The notes beneath the pieces are model-generated. The model was not told where the DNA came from. It saw only the letters and a list, made by a program, of their open reading frames with translations, and searched no databases. Shown one piece after another: positions 16,927 through 26,747 of a DNA stretch of 64,000 bases (its first letter is position 1; the number at the start of each line of letters is the position of its first letter). The position numbers were made by a program, and so were the translations under genes. Origin of the DNA: JARYGU01 sp033795365 (GTDB lineage: Bacteria; Pseudomonadota; Alphaproteobacteria; Rhizobiales; Rhizobiaceae); the NCBI GenBank assembly GCA_033795365.1, contig JARYGU010000016.1:1-64000 (forward strand), written 5' to 3'.

Positions 16927-17715
16927 CTATCGAGATCTCCGGCGGCGTTGCCGCCGCTCTATGAAGGGCGCGAGCACGGGCCCGATCCTCGCCAGAATGG
17001 CGAGCGTCGCCCCGAAGTGGATTTCCGCTATCCCGCGGTCGAATCCCGCAAGCATGCGCCCCGCCACCGTCTCGACCTTCCAGGGCCTTACCTTCCCCAT
17101 CAGCAACGCCGCTTCGGGCGGCCTCAGGGGTAGCTCGCGTTCGTATTGCGGTGTCAGCGTATCGGGCGGAAAGCAGACGGAAACCGTGACGTCGTGAGAC
17201 AGAGCTTCCGCCCTCAGCGAGGCGGCGAAGCCGCGAAGCGCGAATTTCGAGGCGCAATAACCGGAGTAGCCGGGAATCCCGATCAAGCCGGCGCCGGAAG
17301 AAACGACGAGAATCCTTCCCCGCCTTCTCGCCTTCATCGCGGCATAGACCGCGCGAACACTGTTGGCCACCCCGGTCAGATTGATCGAAACCTGCCGGTC
17401 GAAGGCATCCGCCGGCTGCGCGTCGAACAGGGCCGGCTCGACCATCCCCGCCGAAGCGATGAGGCAGTCGACCTCGCCCTGCTCCGCTTCGCTTGCGCCG
17501 ACTGCGTCGTTCAATGCCTTCTGATCGGTCACATCGACAGAAGCGATGAAGATCGCCTCTGTCGACGCTCCGCCGGAGATCAGCGCGTTCCGCGCCGCCG
17601 AAAGCCGATCCGGATCGCGCGCCAGAAGCGAGACCCGATCGCCGCGCTTCAGCAACAGCGAGGCCAGCGCAAGTCCGATGCCGCTCGAACCGCCGGTAAT
17701 GAGGACATGCGCCAT
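16927..17715 (-). CDS. rkpH: RkpH-like short-chain dehydrogenase/ketoreductase
   Basis: The SDR is 262 residues with TGGSSGIG (residues 7-14) for NADP(H) and a Ser140-Tyr153-Lys157 catalytic set (GYSGYCASKFAL). The N-terminal ITGGSSGIGLALA and overall layout resemble 3-ketodihydrosphingosine reductases as well as RkpH, which is required for K-antigen in Sinorhizobium meliloti. It is the last gene of rkpA-rkpG-rkpH: 8 bp separate it from rkpG, and GAGG from the end of rkpG serves as ribosome-binding site. It probably reduces the ketone left by RkpG (inference). Confidence 0.8.
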   Translation of the reverse strand: MAHVLITGGSSGIGLALASLLLKRGDRVSLLARDPDRLSAARNALISGGASTEAIFIASVDVTDQKALNDAVGASEAEQGEVDCLIASAGMVEPALFDAQPADAFDRQVSINLTGVANSVRAVYAAMKARRRGRILVVSSGAGLIGIPGYSGYCASKFALRGFAASLRAEALSHDVTVSVCFPPDTLTPQYERELPLRPPEAALLMGKVRPWKVETVAGRMLAGFDRGIAEIHFGATLAILARIGPVLAPFIERRQRRRRSR

Positions 17716-17723
17716 CCGGCACC

Positions 17724-19118
17724 TCAGAGGTTCGACATCAGCCTGGCAATATGTTCTCGATCGATCGAGCCCAGCCCGAAATTGCTGCGGACAAGCGTAT
17801 CGAGATGCGCGGCCGTCAGCCTGACGGCGTCCTCTATCTGCTTCGGGCTATGCTCGCTGGTGATGAAAAAGCGCAGGCGTGCCTGCCCTTCCGGAACGGC
17901 GGGATGGATGATCGGCAGCACGTTGACGCCCGCCGCCAGAAGCTCGTTCGAGAGCTGCACCGCTCTGACGGAATCCCCGACGATGACCGGAACGACCGAC
18001 AGCCCGGCACTGAGGCCCGTATCCAGCCCGGCCTTGCGGGCGAAATCCAGAAACAGCTTGCCGTTCGATTTCAGCCTCGCGGTGCGGGCAGGCTCGCTCT
18101 TCATGAGATCGAGGCTCGCCACCGCGCCGGCCGCCAGCGCCGGAGAAAGGCCGACACTGTATATGAAACCGCCCGAGGCGCCCTTCAGTACGGTCGCCAG
18201 AGCCGCATTTCCCGCGATATAGCCGCCGCAGCTCGATGTGGTTTTCGAGAGCGTTCCCATCCAGATGTCAATCTTGGTCGGATCTATTCCGAAATGTTCG
18301 AACGTGCCACGACCGTTTTTTCCGAGAACGCCAAGCGCATGCGCCTCGTCGACCATCAGCCAGAAGCCGTATTTCGACCGCAGATCGACCAGCGCCGGCA
18401 GGTCGGCGATATCGCCATCCATGGAATAGATGCCCTCCACCACAACCAGAACACGGCGGAACTTTCCGGAAAACCCTGCGAGAAGCTCCTCCAGGTGCGC
18501 CATGTCGTTGTGACGGAAGAAGCGCCGGGCGGCACCGGACATCTTGATGCCGGCAAGCGCGCTGTTGTGAATGAGCTCGTCGTGCACGACGAGGTCTTCC
18601 GGCCCCATGAGGCTGCCGATGGTAGCGACATTGGTCAGGTAACCGCTGACGAAGACGACGGATGCCTCGACGCCGTAAAGGCGGGCCAGCCGCTCCTCGA
18701 GCTCGCCGTGGACCGGGCGCTCCCCCGCCACGAGCCTGCTGGCGGATGCCGATACGCCGTATCGCGCAAGCGCCTCGACAACACGTTCATGCACCTTCGG
18801 ATGCTGGTTGGCGCCGAGATAGTCATAGGAGGCGAAATTGACGAGCTGCCTGCCCTCGATCTCCGTCGTTGCCCCGGCGCCGACGTCATGTGTGCGATAG
18901 AACGGATTGCCGATGCCGGTCGCGTCACTCGCAAGCTGCTGCATGCGCACCTGACGGTATTCCGGCAGATCCTCGAAGCGGGGAACCGGCCGCACCGGCT
19001 TGCCCGCGGCGGTATTCCGGCGCGCCTCCGACGGCGCTATTCCGCGCATGCGCGCCAGAAGCGCGTCCTTGCGCACCCGATCCATCCGGGAGCCTGAAGT
19101 CTCGTCAGACGAGGTCAT
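17724..19118 (-). CDS. rkpG: RkpG-like alpha-oxoamine synthase (AONS/SPT fold)
   Basis: This 464-residue protein is a PLP-dependent fold-type I enzyme of the 8-amino-7-oxononanoate synthase / serine palmitoyltransferase class. After a ~60-residue N-terminal extension come NFASYDYLGANQHPKV, ...GYLTNVATIG, VDEAHALGVLG (D257, H260) and WMGTLSKTTSSCGGYI, with PLP Lys292. Such enzymes condense an acyl thioester with an amino acid, releasing CO2. RkpG of S. meliloti is needed for K-antigen. Its start overlaps the rkpA stop by 4 bp. Because RkpA has no thioesterase, RkpG is the obvious chain-release enzyme (inference). Confidence 0.85.
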   Translation of the reverse strand: MTSSDETSGSRMDRVRKDALLARMRGIAPSEARRNTAAGKPVRPVPRFEDLPEYRQVRMQQLASDATGIGNPFYRTHDVGAGATTEIEGRQLVNFASYDYLGANQHPKVHERVVEALARYGVSASASRLVAGERPVHGELEERLARLYGVEASVVFVSGYLTNVATIGSLMGPEDLVVHDELIHNSALAGIKMSGAARRFFRHNDMAHLEELLAGFSGKFRRVLVVVEGIYSMDGDIADLPALVDLRSKYGFWLMVDEAHALGVLGKNGRGTFEHFGIDPTKIDIWMGTLSKTTSSCGGYIAGNAALATVLKGASGGFIYSVGLSPALAAGAVASLDLMKSEPARTARLKSNGKLFLDFARKAGLDTGLSAGLSVVPVIVGDSVRAVQLSNELLAAGVNVLPIIHPAVPEGQARLRFFITSEHSPKQIEDAVRLTAAHLDTLVRSNFGLGSIDREHIARLMSNL

Positions 19119-22100
19119 CGATATTCCGATGCTCTGCGGGACGCATCGAGATGCTGCTCGACAAGCGCATCGGCATCGCTGAGAGGTGCTGTCGTCTCTT
19201 CTTCCTGACCACCTGACCTTGCCACCTTCTCGTAGAGCTTGCGAACAACGTGGTCGATGGTCGTGCTATCGCCGACGCTTGTCAACGGCATATCGAACCC
19301 GGTCTTCTCCTTGAAGCTCAGTCCGAGCTCGACCGCCATGAGACTGTCGAGACCGACGTCCTTCAGGATCTTGTCCCGCGAAAGCGTGTTCTCCGAGACG
19401 CGCAGAATGGCCGCCATATCAGCCGCGACGAGCTGGTAGATCAGGTCGAGCGCCTCCGCCTCGCCCTTGTTCTCGACAAGGGCCGCGAGGTCCACGCTTT
19501 CCGCGCCCATTCCGGCTGCCGCGGAGCCGGCCTGACGCAACGGCACCTCGAAGAGCGGCGTGCCGACGACCTTGAGGCTGCGCGCGACCGTCCAGTCCAT
19601 GGGCGCGCACATCATCACGGCAGCTTCCACGGTTCCCGGGTCCGCCCGCATATGGGCTTCGACCATGGCAAGCGCGGTCGCCGCCTTGACGGATGTATTT
19701 CCGAGCCTGCGCGAAAGCAGATCATTCACATCGTCGTTGCGGGCGAGATACCCGCGATCGGCGATCGCGCCGAAGCCGACGGCCAGGCCCGGCAATCCCT
19801 CGATCCGCCGGCGCCGGGCCAGCCCCTCGAGATAGCCGTTGGCAGCGACGTAATTGCCCTGTCCTGGATTTCCGACGAAGGTCGTCGCAGACGAGAACAT
19901 CAGGAAATAGTCCAGCGCGTCGCCACGCGTTTCGCTGTCGAGAACCGATGCCCCCCGCGCCTTGACGTCGATGACCTTGCGGAAGCGGTCCTCCGTGAGG
20001 TTCGAAAGCAGGGCGTCGTCGAGGATCATGGCGGCATGGACCACGCCTTTCAACGGGCCATCCGCTCTCAGCTTTTCGAGAAGGGCGCGAACCGCCTTGC
20101 TGTCTGTGACGTCACAGGCGTGCAGGCTTGCGGCAATCCCGAGCTTGCTCCAGCGCTCGACCGCATCCTTCGTCTCCTGATCGCCGATACCACGGCGCGT
20201 GACGAGCGCCAGGCGACGCGCGCCTCTGGACGCGAGCCATTCGGCAGCGGCAAGACCGAAGCCGCCGATGCCGCCGACGACGAGATGCACGCCCTCGCCC
20301 GAAAGGCGAAGCGGTCCGGCGGGAGCACGCGCCACCCGATCCTTTCCGGCGCTCGGCGGGCTGATCAGAATCTTGCCTATATGGCCGGCATTCTGCATGA
20401 GCCGGAAGGCATCGCCGATTTCGCTGTGGGCGAAGCTACGATAGGGCAGCGCACGCAGCCGACCCTCCGCGAAGAGACGGCCGAGCTCTTCGAAAATACG
20501 TTTCGTGAGGTCGGGCGCCTGCAACGGCAACTGGTCGGCGTCGATGCCGAAATAGCTGACATTGCGCCGGAACGGCCGCAGCCCGATCTTGCGGTCGGAA
20601 TAATAGTCGCGCTTGCCGAGTTCCAGGAAACGCCCGAACGGCTTGACCAGCTCGATGCTGCGTTCCATCGCCTCGGAGAACAGCGAGTTCAGCACGAGAT
20701 CGACGCCCTGGCCGCCGGTCACCCGCCGGACATCCTCCACGAAGGAGAGCGACCGGGAATCGAAGACGTGTTCGACGCCCATCGCCCTCAGGTAGCGCCG
20801 CTTCTCGTTTCCGCCGGCCGTTGCGATCACCTTGATGCCGAGCGTCTGGGCGATCTGCACCGCAGCAAGCCCGACACCGCCGGCGGCACCGTGGATGAGG
20901 ATCGTCTCCCCGGCCCTTGCGCGGCCGAGTTCGACGATCGCGTACCATGCGGTGAGGAACGTGACCGGCACGCTTGCAGCCGCCGTCAGATCAAGCGCAG
21001 CCGGAACCTTGGCAAGCCCGGCCCTGCGGATGACCGCATGGGTCGAGAAAGCCGCCGGGCCGATGCCCATCACGGCATCGCCGACGGAAAGATCGGTCAC
21101 TGCGTCGCCGATGGCAACGACCTTGCCGGACAGCTCCATGCCGATGGTCGCTCCCGCGAACCCTTCTTCCAGCGCTTCTTCCGGCAGGAGGCCCATGGCC
21201 CACATCACGTCGCGGAAGTTCAGGCCGGCCGCCGCCACTTCGACGACGACCTCGTCTGCACTGGGTTGCGGCAGGTCGCAGGCTTCCCAGAACAGGCTAT
21301 CGACGCGCGAAGGCGTGCGCTGGCGGATCGTGGCAGCGGAGAAATCGCTCGTCGCCAGTTCCACCGAAGCGGTTGGGCCGGATACGGCGCGGATCTCTTC
21401 CACGCGTCCGCCATCTTTCGACAGGCGCCATTCGCGGTTGCCGTTCGGCGATGCCGCGAGCTGCAAGGCCTCGCGCCACTGCCCGGCGTCCGCGTCGACG
21501 AGGTGAACTTCGAGACCGCTATATTCGTTCGCAAGCACCCGCGCGAAGGTCCAGAGACCGGTCGCGACAGGGTTTGCCTCGGCGATATCCGCCGCACCGG
21601 CTGCGGGCGCGCCCCCGGCAAGCAGAAGAACGAGATTCACGCGGGGCTCGCTTACCCCGGCAGTCTCCATCGCCCTTTGCAGGGCACCGGCCAATCGCGT
21701 AAGCCGGAAGGAATCTCTCACCAGCGCCGCGCTGCCGTCCGCATTCGCCACCGGCCCCGGATAAAGCAGGAACAGCGGCTTCGCATCGCTCGTCCGGAAG
21801 ATTTCGCCGAGCTTTTCCTCCAGCGCGGCCTCTTCGGCATCGAGAGCCAGATGGAAGGCGGCGGGTATCGCATCGTTCGGCGCGGAAAGCAGGACCACGG
21901 TTTCGTCGAACGCCTTGCCGGGCGCCGACGCGGCCTGCCCTTCGGCTTCGATCAACAGAAGCGGTCCGTAGGGGCCGTTGTAAAGATCGATCCGCGCAGA
22001 CTTGGCGTCGTGTCCCGTCAACTTGCGGCGCCAATCCGCCTCTTCCGCCAGCTTCCCGATGTGGAAGTCCTCGGCGACACTGCCGGAGAACCAGTCGGGC

Positions 22101-25100
22101 GACAGACCGAACATGAAATCCTGGATGGAGGTCGGGGCGCTTTCGGCGGCGACAAGCCGGGCTCCCGCCGCAAACGCGTCCGCGAGGCTTTCCGAAATCA
22201 CGGTCTCGCTTTCGAGCATGGCGAACAGCCGGTCGCTTGTGCTGACGGCGAGCTGTACGGCCGGAAGAGCGGTCGATCCGTCGGTCACGATGACATGGGC
22301 GCTCGCCTCGAAGGCGACTTCGAGCGGACGGCGCAATTCCTCTATCGGCTCCACGACGACCAGCACGCTGCCGTTGCGGGTCACGAGCTCGGCAAGCCGG
22401 TGGCTGAAGCCGGGAGCGGCAGCGCCGATCTGGGCAACCGTCAGCGGCCGATTTCCCGCTGCCGCAATCGCCTTTTCGACGGCATCCAGCACGAGATCGT
22501 TGCGCAGCCGCGCCTGCGGCGAATGCAGGCGGTAATGCTGCAACGTCGCCGCACCCGGCGCCGCCGGCGTCGGGACCGCCGAATGCTTCAACTGCTCCAC
22601 ATGACGGATCGCAGCCTCCCGCACGTCGGCGACGATCACGGCTTCCACGCCCCGATCGGCGCGCTCCGCCTGGAATTCCGACAGCAACTCGCCGACTTCG
22701 GGCAGGCCCGGATCGGATTCGATCCGCCATTCTTCGCCTTCCGTCTCGGCCAGGCCGGCATCCTGCAGCACATGCAAGGCGTTGACCAGGAAGGCCTTGA
22801 AATCACGTTCCCCCGGCAATCCGCGCGGATCGATGCGTCCCTTGCCGTCAGCCAGCTTGATCAGGATGTCGTGGCTGGAGCGATATATCGCGGCATTGAG
22901 GAGAAGGGAGGCGTCCTCGACCCCCGGCGCGTCCTCGGTAACGATGAGCGGGACCGGCAGGCTCAAGCCACTTGCCCGAGAAGGAAAAGACATCGCCTCG
23001 TAATGGAACGTCAGCGACGCGGGCGTATGGTGCTGGCGCAGCCATGCGCGGCGGAAACGGCAATCCTCGAGCACGAGCACCGGCTCGCCCGCCGCACCCT
23101 CGAGAACGAAACGCGCCTTGATCGAGTATGCGCTGACGCGCTCGATCTCTATCTTCGCCTTGCTGACCGGCACGCCGGCGTTGACGAATTCGACCGATCC
23201 GAAACGAACCGGGATATACGGCGCACCGTCGGCCTCTCCGGAAAGCCTGTCGAACAGGCCGACAAGACCATGAAACGCCGCGTCGATCGTCATGGGGCTG
23301 ACCGACCAGCTCAGGAACGGATGGGCGGGTGGCGAGGACGGCTTCAACTCCACGTCGATCCGGCGATCGCCGTTGGCCCATGCCCGATCGAGCAGACGGA
23401 AGGCCGGTCCGTAGTCCAGGCCGAAATCCGCGGCCGTCTTGTAGATCCGGTCTCGCGATATCTCGTCCGTCTGCCTATGTCCGAAAGCCTCGAAAGCGCG
23501 GGAGCCGGCTTTGGGAAGGAGCCTGTGACAGCGCCCGACCGCATGAACCGTCCAGTCGTCGGTGCTCAGCCTTTCGCGCGAGCGAATCTCGATGGCGCCC
23601 GTTTCCGGCGATACGATCGTGGAAAGCTCGACGATCGTGGCGCCCAGCTCGAGCGGCCGCAGAAGCTCGAAGTTGGTGATCTGCACTTCCGGCGTGTCTA
23701 GATATTCGCGAGCGACCTGGAGTGCGATCTCGATGAATCCCGCGCCCGGCATGATCGCGCGCCCGTCGACGACGTGCTCGGCGAGATCCGGGAAGAGCTT
23801 CGCATCGATATGGTTCTTCCAGGCATTGCCGTTCGGATCGACGCGCCATCCGGCAAGCGTGTAAGGCGAGGTCGCATCCCGGCCGAACAGGCTGTAGCCA
23901 TCGGAGGTCGCCGGCGTCGACAGGGCCTCGAGGTGGAAAGGTGTGCCCGGCAGGGCGACATAAGCATTGCGCACGACGGGCGGCAGCGCGGCACCGTGAG
24001 CGAAAGCCCGCGCGATGCAGCGGCCGACGGGATCGTGCTCGTCCTTGCTGTCGTCGCGCGAAAGGGTGCCGATGATCTGCGCATGCGCCGAGCGCGAGCG
24101 CACCGTCTCCTTGAGGTAATTGCCCAAAATCGAACGCGGCGAAATCTCGATGAGGAGATTGCAGCCCTTTTCGAGCGCGCCTTCGACCGCCTGCATGAAA
24201 TGCACCGGCTCACGGACGTTTCGCCACCAGTATTCGCCGGTCAAAAGATCGCCGCGGACGACGTCTCCGGTCACGGTGGAAAGGAACTCGTATTCCCCGT
24301 CCCGCGGGGTGATGATCGGCAACTCCTGCAGGAACTCGTCCTTCACGTCGTCGATCAGCGGGTGATGGAAGGGGTAGTCGATGTCGAGCGGCTGGACCGC
24401 GATCTTCTGGCGCCGCCCTAGAGCGCGAAGCGACGCGATCGCCTCCGAAGGACCGGAGATCGTGATCGAGTTGCGTGCGTTGACAGCCGCCACCGCGAGC
24501 TCGTCGAGGCCGTTGCGCTTCATGAAGTCGAGCGCCACTTCCTCGCTGCAGAGCGCCGCCGCCATGGTTCCGCGGCCCTGGGTGACGTGCTGACAGCGCG
24601 AACGGACGGCGACGACGGCAACGGCATCGACCAGGGACAGCGCGCCCGATACGTAAGCCGCAGCGACCTCGCCGATCGAATGGCCGATGACGACGGAGGG
24701 GCGGATGCCGGCCGACAGCAGGCAATGGGCGAGCGCGACCTGTACCGCAAAAAGCAGCGGCTGGGCGACGCGGGTGTCCGACAGGCGCTCGGCGAGGTTG
24801 TCGCTGACGAGCAACTCGGTCAGCTTTTCGCCGAGATGGGATTCGAAAAGTGCGCTGGCGGCCGTGAAATACTGGCGGAACTGCGGGTTGCGCTGGAACG
24901 CCTCGATGCCCATTCCGGCCCATTGCGCGCCGTTGCCGGAAAAGACGAACGCCGTCTGCGCCTCTCCCACCGGCGTCTCGCCGATCTCGGCAACGCCGGA
25001 GGCCTTCGTGGCCAGATAGTCCTTTATAGCATTCCTTACTTCGGCGCCCCGGTCCGCGCGGGCCACGAAACGGTGGCGCATCGGCGTATGGCCGGCACCT

Positions 25101-26524
25101 GCCGCATTGACGAGCGCATCGGCGGCTTCGACCGGCAATTCGTCCAAGCGGCTCTTATAATCCTCCAGCAAACGCTCGAGAGCATTCGCGGTATGGGCGC
25201 TTGCCATGAAATAACGGCTGCGCTCGGTATCGCGCGGCGCGGAAGGGCGCGGCTCGGGATCGCTGATGACGACGTGGACATTCGTGCCGCCGAAGCCGAA
25301 GGAGTTGATGCCGGCAAGACGCGGGTGGCGCCCACGCAGCAATTCGAGCGGCGTACCGGTGACGCGAACGTTCAGCCCGGAAAAGTCGATGGTCTCGTTC
25401 GGCGTATCGAAGAACAGAGATGCCGGCAGATAGTCGTTCTCCAGTGCCATGACTGCCTTGAGGAGGCCGAAAAGGCCGGAAGCAGGCTCGGTATGGCCGA
25501 TATTCGTCTTGATGGAGCCGAGCGGCACGGGCGCATGGCGCTTCTGCCCGATCACCTGCCCGATCGCCCAAACCTCGGCCGGATCGCCCACCTTCGTCCC
25601 CGTGCCGTGGCCCTCTATGAAGGCGATCTGGTTGGGATCGATGGCGGCTTCGGAATAGATCTTCCTCAAAAGGGTCGCCTGCGCCTCCTGGGAGGGCAGC
25701 GAAATGCCGTTGGTCCGGCCGGCGGAGTTGACGCCTGTCGCGAGAACGCGGGCATGACTGCGGTCACCGTTCGCCTTGGCGCGTTCGCTGCGCCTGAGGA
25801 CGACAGCAACGGCTCCTTCGGCGCGTACATAGCCAGAAGCGTCATTATCATATGCGCGGCAACGCCCTTCCGGCGACAGCATCCGCGCCTGAGCGAAACC
25901 GACGAAGGGAAGCGGATGGCTCAGGAGATTGACGCCTCCGACGATGGCCGTATCGATCTCTCCGCGGGAAAGCGCACGCACCGCCTGGTCGAACGCCACC
26001 AGCGAGGAGGAACACGCCGTATCGATCGTCAGGCTCGGCCCGCTCAGCCCGAAGATATGGGATATGCGGTTGGCGACGATCGACAGGGTGTTGCCCGTCA
26101 TGAAATAGGGCCCGCCGGCGGCCGCGTCCTCCGCCGAGAGATTGGCGCTGTCGAGGCTGGAAGCGCCGACATAGACGCCGACCGTCTCGTCGCGCAGCGA
26201 AGAGAGAGGCACGGAGGCGTCCTCGAGCGCGCGCCAGGTGACCGAAAGCAGCAATCTCTGCTGCGGGTCCATCGCCATGGCTTCGCGCCGGGAGAGCCCG
26301 AAAACTACCGGATCGAAAGCGTAGATATCGTCCACGACCCCGGCGGCGAATGTGTAAGTCTTTCCCGACACTCCCTGTTCCGGATGCCAGAAACGGGCAA
26401 GATCCCATCGTTCAGCGGGTATCTCGCCTACGCTACAGATTCCTTCCCGCAACAGCCTGAACAATTCAGCCGCAGAACTGGCACCCGGCGCCACACTGGC
26501 ATATCCGATAACTTCAACTGTCAT
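19115..26524 (-). CDS. rkpA: RkpA iterative type I fatty acid/polyketide synthase
   Basis: The multidomain protein is about 2469 residues. In order (numbers from the TTG at 26569; subtract 15 for the ATG start used here) it has: KS with DTACSSS (C186), EGHGTGT (H321), NIGHTEPASG (H359); AT with GHSIGE (S631); DH with HVVDGRAIMPG (H932) and D1096; a ~400-residue region holding a degenerate methyltransferase-like fold; ER with HGAAGGVGLAAVQIA; KR with VVGGIGGFGLA and Y2240; ACP with GLDSL (S2409). There is no thioesterase. ATG 26524 is chosen because the protein then begins at the KS (MTVEVIGYAS). It should make a reduced fatty acyl chain. Its S. meliloti homologue is essential for K-antigen. 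Coupled to rkpG. Confidence 0.93.
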   Translation of the reverse strand: MTVEVIGYASVAPGASSAAELFRLLREGICSVGEIPAERWDLARFWHPEQGVSGKTYTFAAGVVDDIYAFDPVVFGLSRREAMAMDPQQRLLLSVTWRALEDASVPLSSLRDETVGVYVGASSLDSANLSAEDAAAGGPYFMTGNTLSIVANRISHIFGLSGPSLTIDTACSSSLVAFDQAVRALSRGEIDTAIVGGVNLLSHPLPFVGFAQARMLSPEGRCRAYDNDASGYVRAEGAVAVVLRRSERAKANGDRSHARVLATGVNSAGRTNGISLPSQEAQATLLRKIYSEAAIDPNQIAFIEGHGTGTKVGDPAEVWAIGQVIGQKRHAPVPLGSIKTNIGHTEPASGLFGLLKAVMALENDYLPASLFFDTPNETIDFSGLNVRVTGTPLELLRGRHPRLAGINSFGFGGTNVHVVISDPEPRPSAPRDTERSRYFMASAHTANALERLLEDYKSRLDELPVEAADALVNAAGAGHTPMRHRFVARADRGAEVRNAIKDYLATKASGVAEIGETPVGEAQTAFVFSGNGAQWAGMGIEAFQRNPQFRQYFTAASALFESHLGEKLTELLVSDNLAERLSDTRVAQPLLFAVQVALAHCLLSAGIRPSVVIGHSIGEVAAAYVSGALSLVDAVAVVAVRSRCQHVTQGRGTMAAALCSEEVALDFMKRNGLDELAVAAVNARNSITISGPSEAIASLRALGRRQKIAVQPLDIDYPFHHPLIDDVKDEFLQELPIITPRDGEYEFLSTVTGDVVRGDLLTGEYWWRNVREPVHFMQAVEGALEKGCNLLIEISPRSILGNYLKETVRSRSAHAQIIGTLSRDDSKDEHDPVGRCIARAFAHGAALPPVVRNAYVALPGTPFHLEALSTPATSDGYSLFGRDATSPYTLAGWRVDPNGNAWKNHIDAKLFPDLAEHVVDGRAIMPGAGFIEIALQVAREYLDTPEVQITNFELLRPLELGATIVELSTIVSPETGAIEIRSRERLSTDDWTVHAVGRCHRLLPKAGSRAFEAFGHRQTDEISRDRIYKTAADFGLDYGPAFRLLDRAWANGDRRIDVELKPSSPPAHPFLSWSVSPMTIDAAFHGLVGLFDRLSGEADGAPYIPVRFGSVEFVNAGVPVSKAKIEIERVSAYSIKARFVLEGAAGEPVLVLEDCRFRRAWLRQHHTPASLTFHYEAMSFPSRASGLSLPVPLIVTEDAPGVEDASLLLNAAIYRSSHDILIKLADGKGRIDPRGLPGERDFKAFLVNALHVLQDAGLAETEGEEWRIESDPGLPEVGELLSEFQAERADRGVEAVIVADVREAAIRHVEQLKHSAVPTPAAPGAATLQHYRLHSPQARLRNDLVLDAVEKAIAAAGNRPLTVAQIGAAAPGFSHRLAELVTRNGSVLVVVEPIEELRRPLEVAFEASAHVIVTDGSTALPAVQLAVSTSDRLFAMLESETVISESLADAFAAGARLVAAESAPTSIQDFMFGLSPDWFSGSVAEDFHIGKLAEEADWRRKLTGHDAKSARIDLYNGPYGPLLLIEAEGQAASAPGKAFDETVVLLSAPNDAIPAAFHLALDAEEAALEEKLGEIFRTSDAKPLFLLYPGPVANADGSAALVRDSFRLTRLAGALQRAMETAGVSEPRVNLVLLLAGGAPAAGAADIAEANPVATGLWTFARVLANEYSGLEVHLVDADAGQWREALQLAASPNGNREWRLSKDGGRVEEIRAVSGPTASVELATSDFSAATIRQRTPSRVDSLFWEACDLPQPSADEVVVEVAAAGLNFRDVMWAMGLLPEEALEEGFAGATIGMELSGKVVAIGDAVTDLSVGDAVMGIGPAAFSTHAVIRRAGLAKVPAALDLTAAASVPVTFLTAWYAIVELGRARAGETILIHGAAGGVGLAAVQIAQTLGIKVIATAGGNEKRRYLRAMGVEHVFDSRSLSFVEDVRRVTGGQGVDLVLNSLFSEAMERSIELVKPFGRFLELGKRDYYSDRKIGLRPFRRNVSYFGIDADQLPLQAPDLTKRIFEELGRLFAEGRLRALPYRSFAHSEIGDAFRLMQNAGHIGKILISPPSAGKDRVARAPAGPLRLSGEGVHLVVGGIGGFGLAAAEWLASRGARRLALVTRRGIGDQETKDAVERWSKLGIAASLHACDVTDSKAVRALLEKLRADGPLKGVVHAAMILDDALLSNLTEDRFRKVIDVKARGASVLDSETRGDALDYFLMFSSATTFVGNPGQGNYVAANGYLEGLARRRRIEGLPGLAVGFGAIADRGYLARNDDVNDLLSRRLGNTSVKAATALAMVEAHMRADPGTVEAAVMMCAPMDWTVARSLKVVGTPLFEVPLRQAGSAAAGMGAESVDLAALVENKGEAEALDLIYQLVAADMAAILRVSENTLSRDKILKDVGLDSLMAVELGLSFKEKTGFDMPLTSVGDSTTIDHVVRKLYEKVARSGGQEEETTAPLSDADALVEQHLDASRRASEYR

Positions 26525-26562
26525 GGGCAACTGAACATCTACGCTTTTCTGTTCCGAATACA

Positions 26563-26592
26563 GTCGCAATACATTAAGGAATTGCGACCAAA
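26563..26592. promoter_or_regulatory. GTCGCAA...ATTGCGACCAAA inverted repeat in rkpA-rkpU intergenic region, copy 2
   Basis: GTCGCAA (26563-26569) and ATTGCGACCAAA (26581-26592) form an inverted repeat with the TTGCGAC core. A further TTGCGACC lies at 26634-26641. The cluster sits 40-120 bp upstream of the rkpA ATG and within the 223-bp divergent region that also serves rkpU. It is a candidate operator for capsule expression; no known consensus was matched. Confidence 0.4.
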
Positions 26593-26747
26593 ATGTACGA
26601 TATCGCGCGGAGTAAAAGAACTGTCCACCGAAATTGCGACCTTATCGCCATACAGGATCAAAAACGGATGTGGCAAGCGAAATGCCGCTTGTTGGCAATC
26701 ATGAATTATGCTTTTCATGCCCGCGTAATGCGCAAGGGAGTTCGTAA

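Noticed and set aside
19250..23701. Plus-strand open frame of 1483 codons across rkpA
   Set aside because: It is the antisense of a high-GC PKS gene; its residues are rich in Arg/Gly/Asp without domain motifs, while the minus strand has all PKS catalytic motifs.
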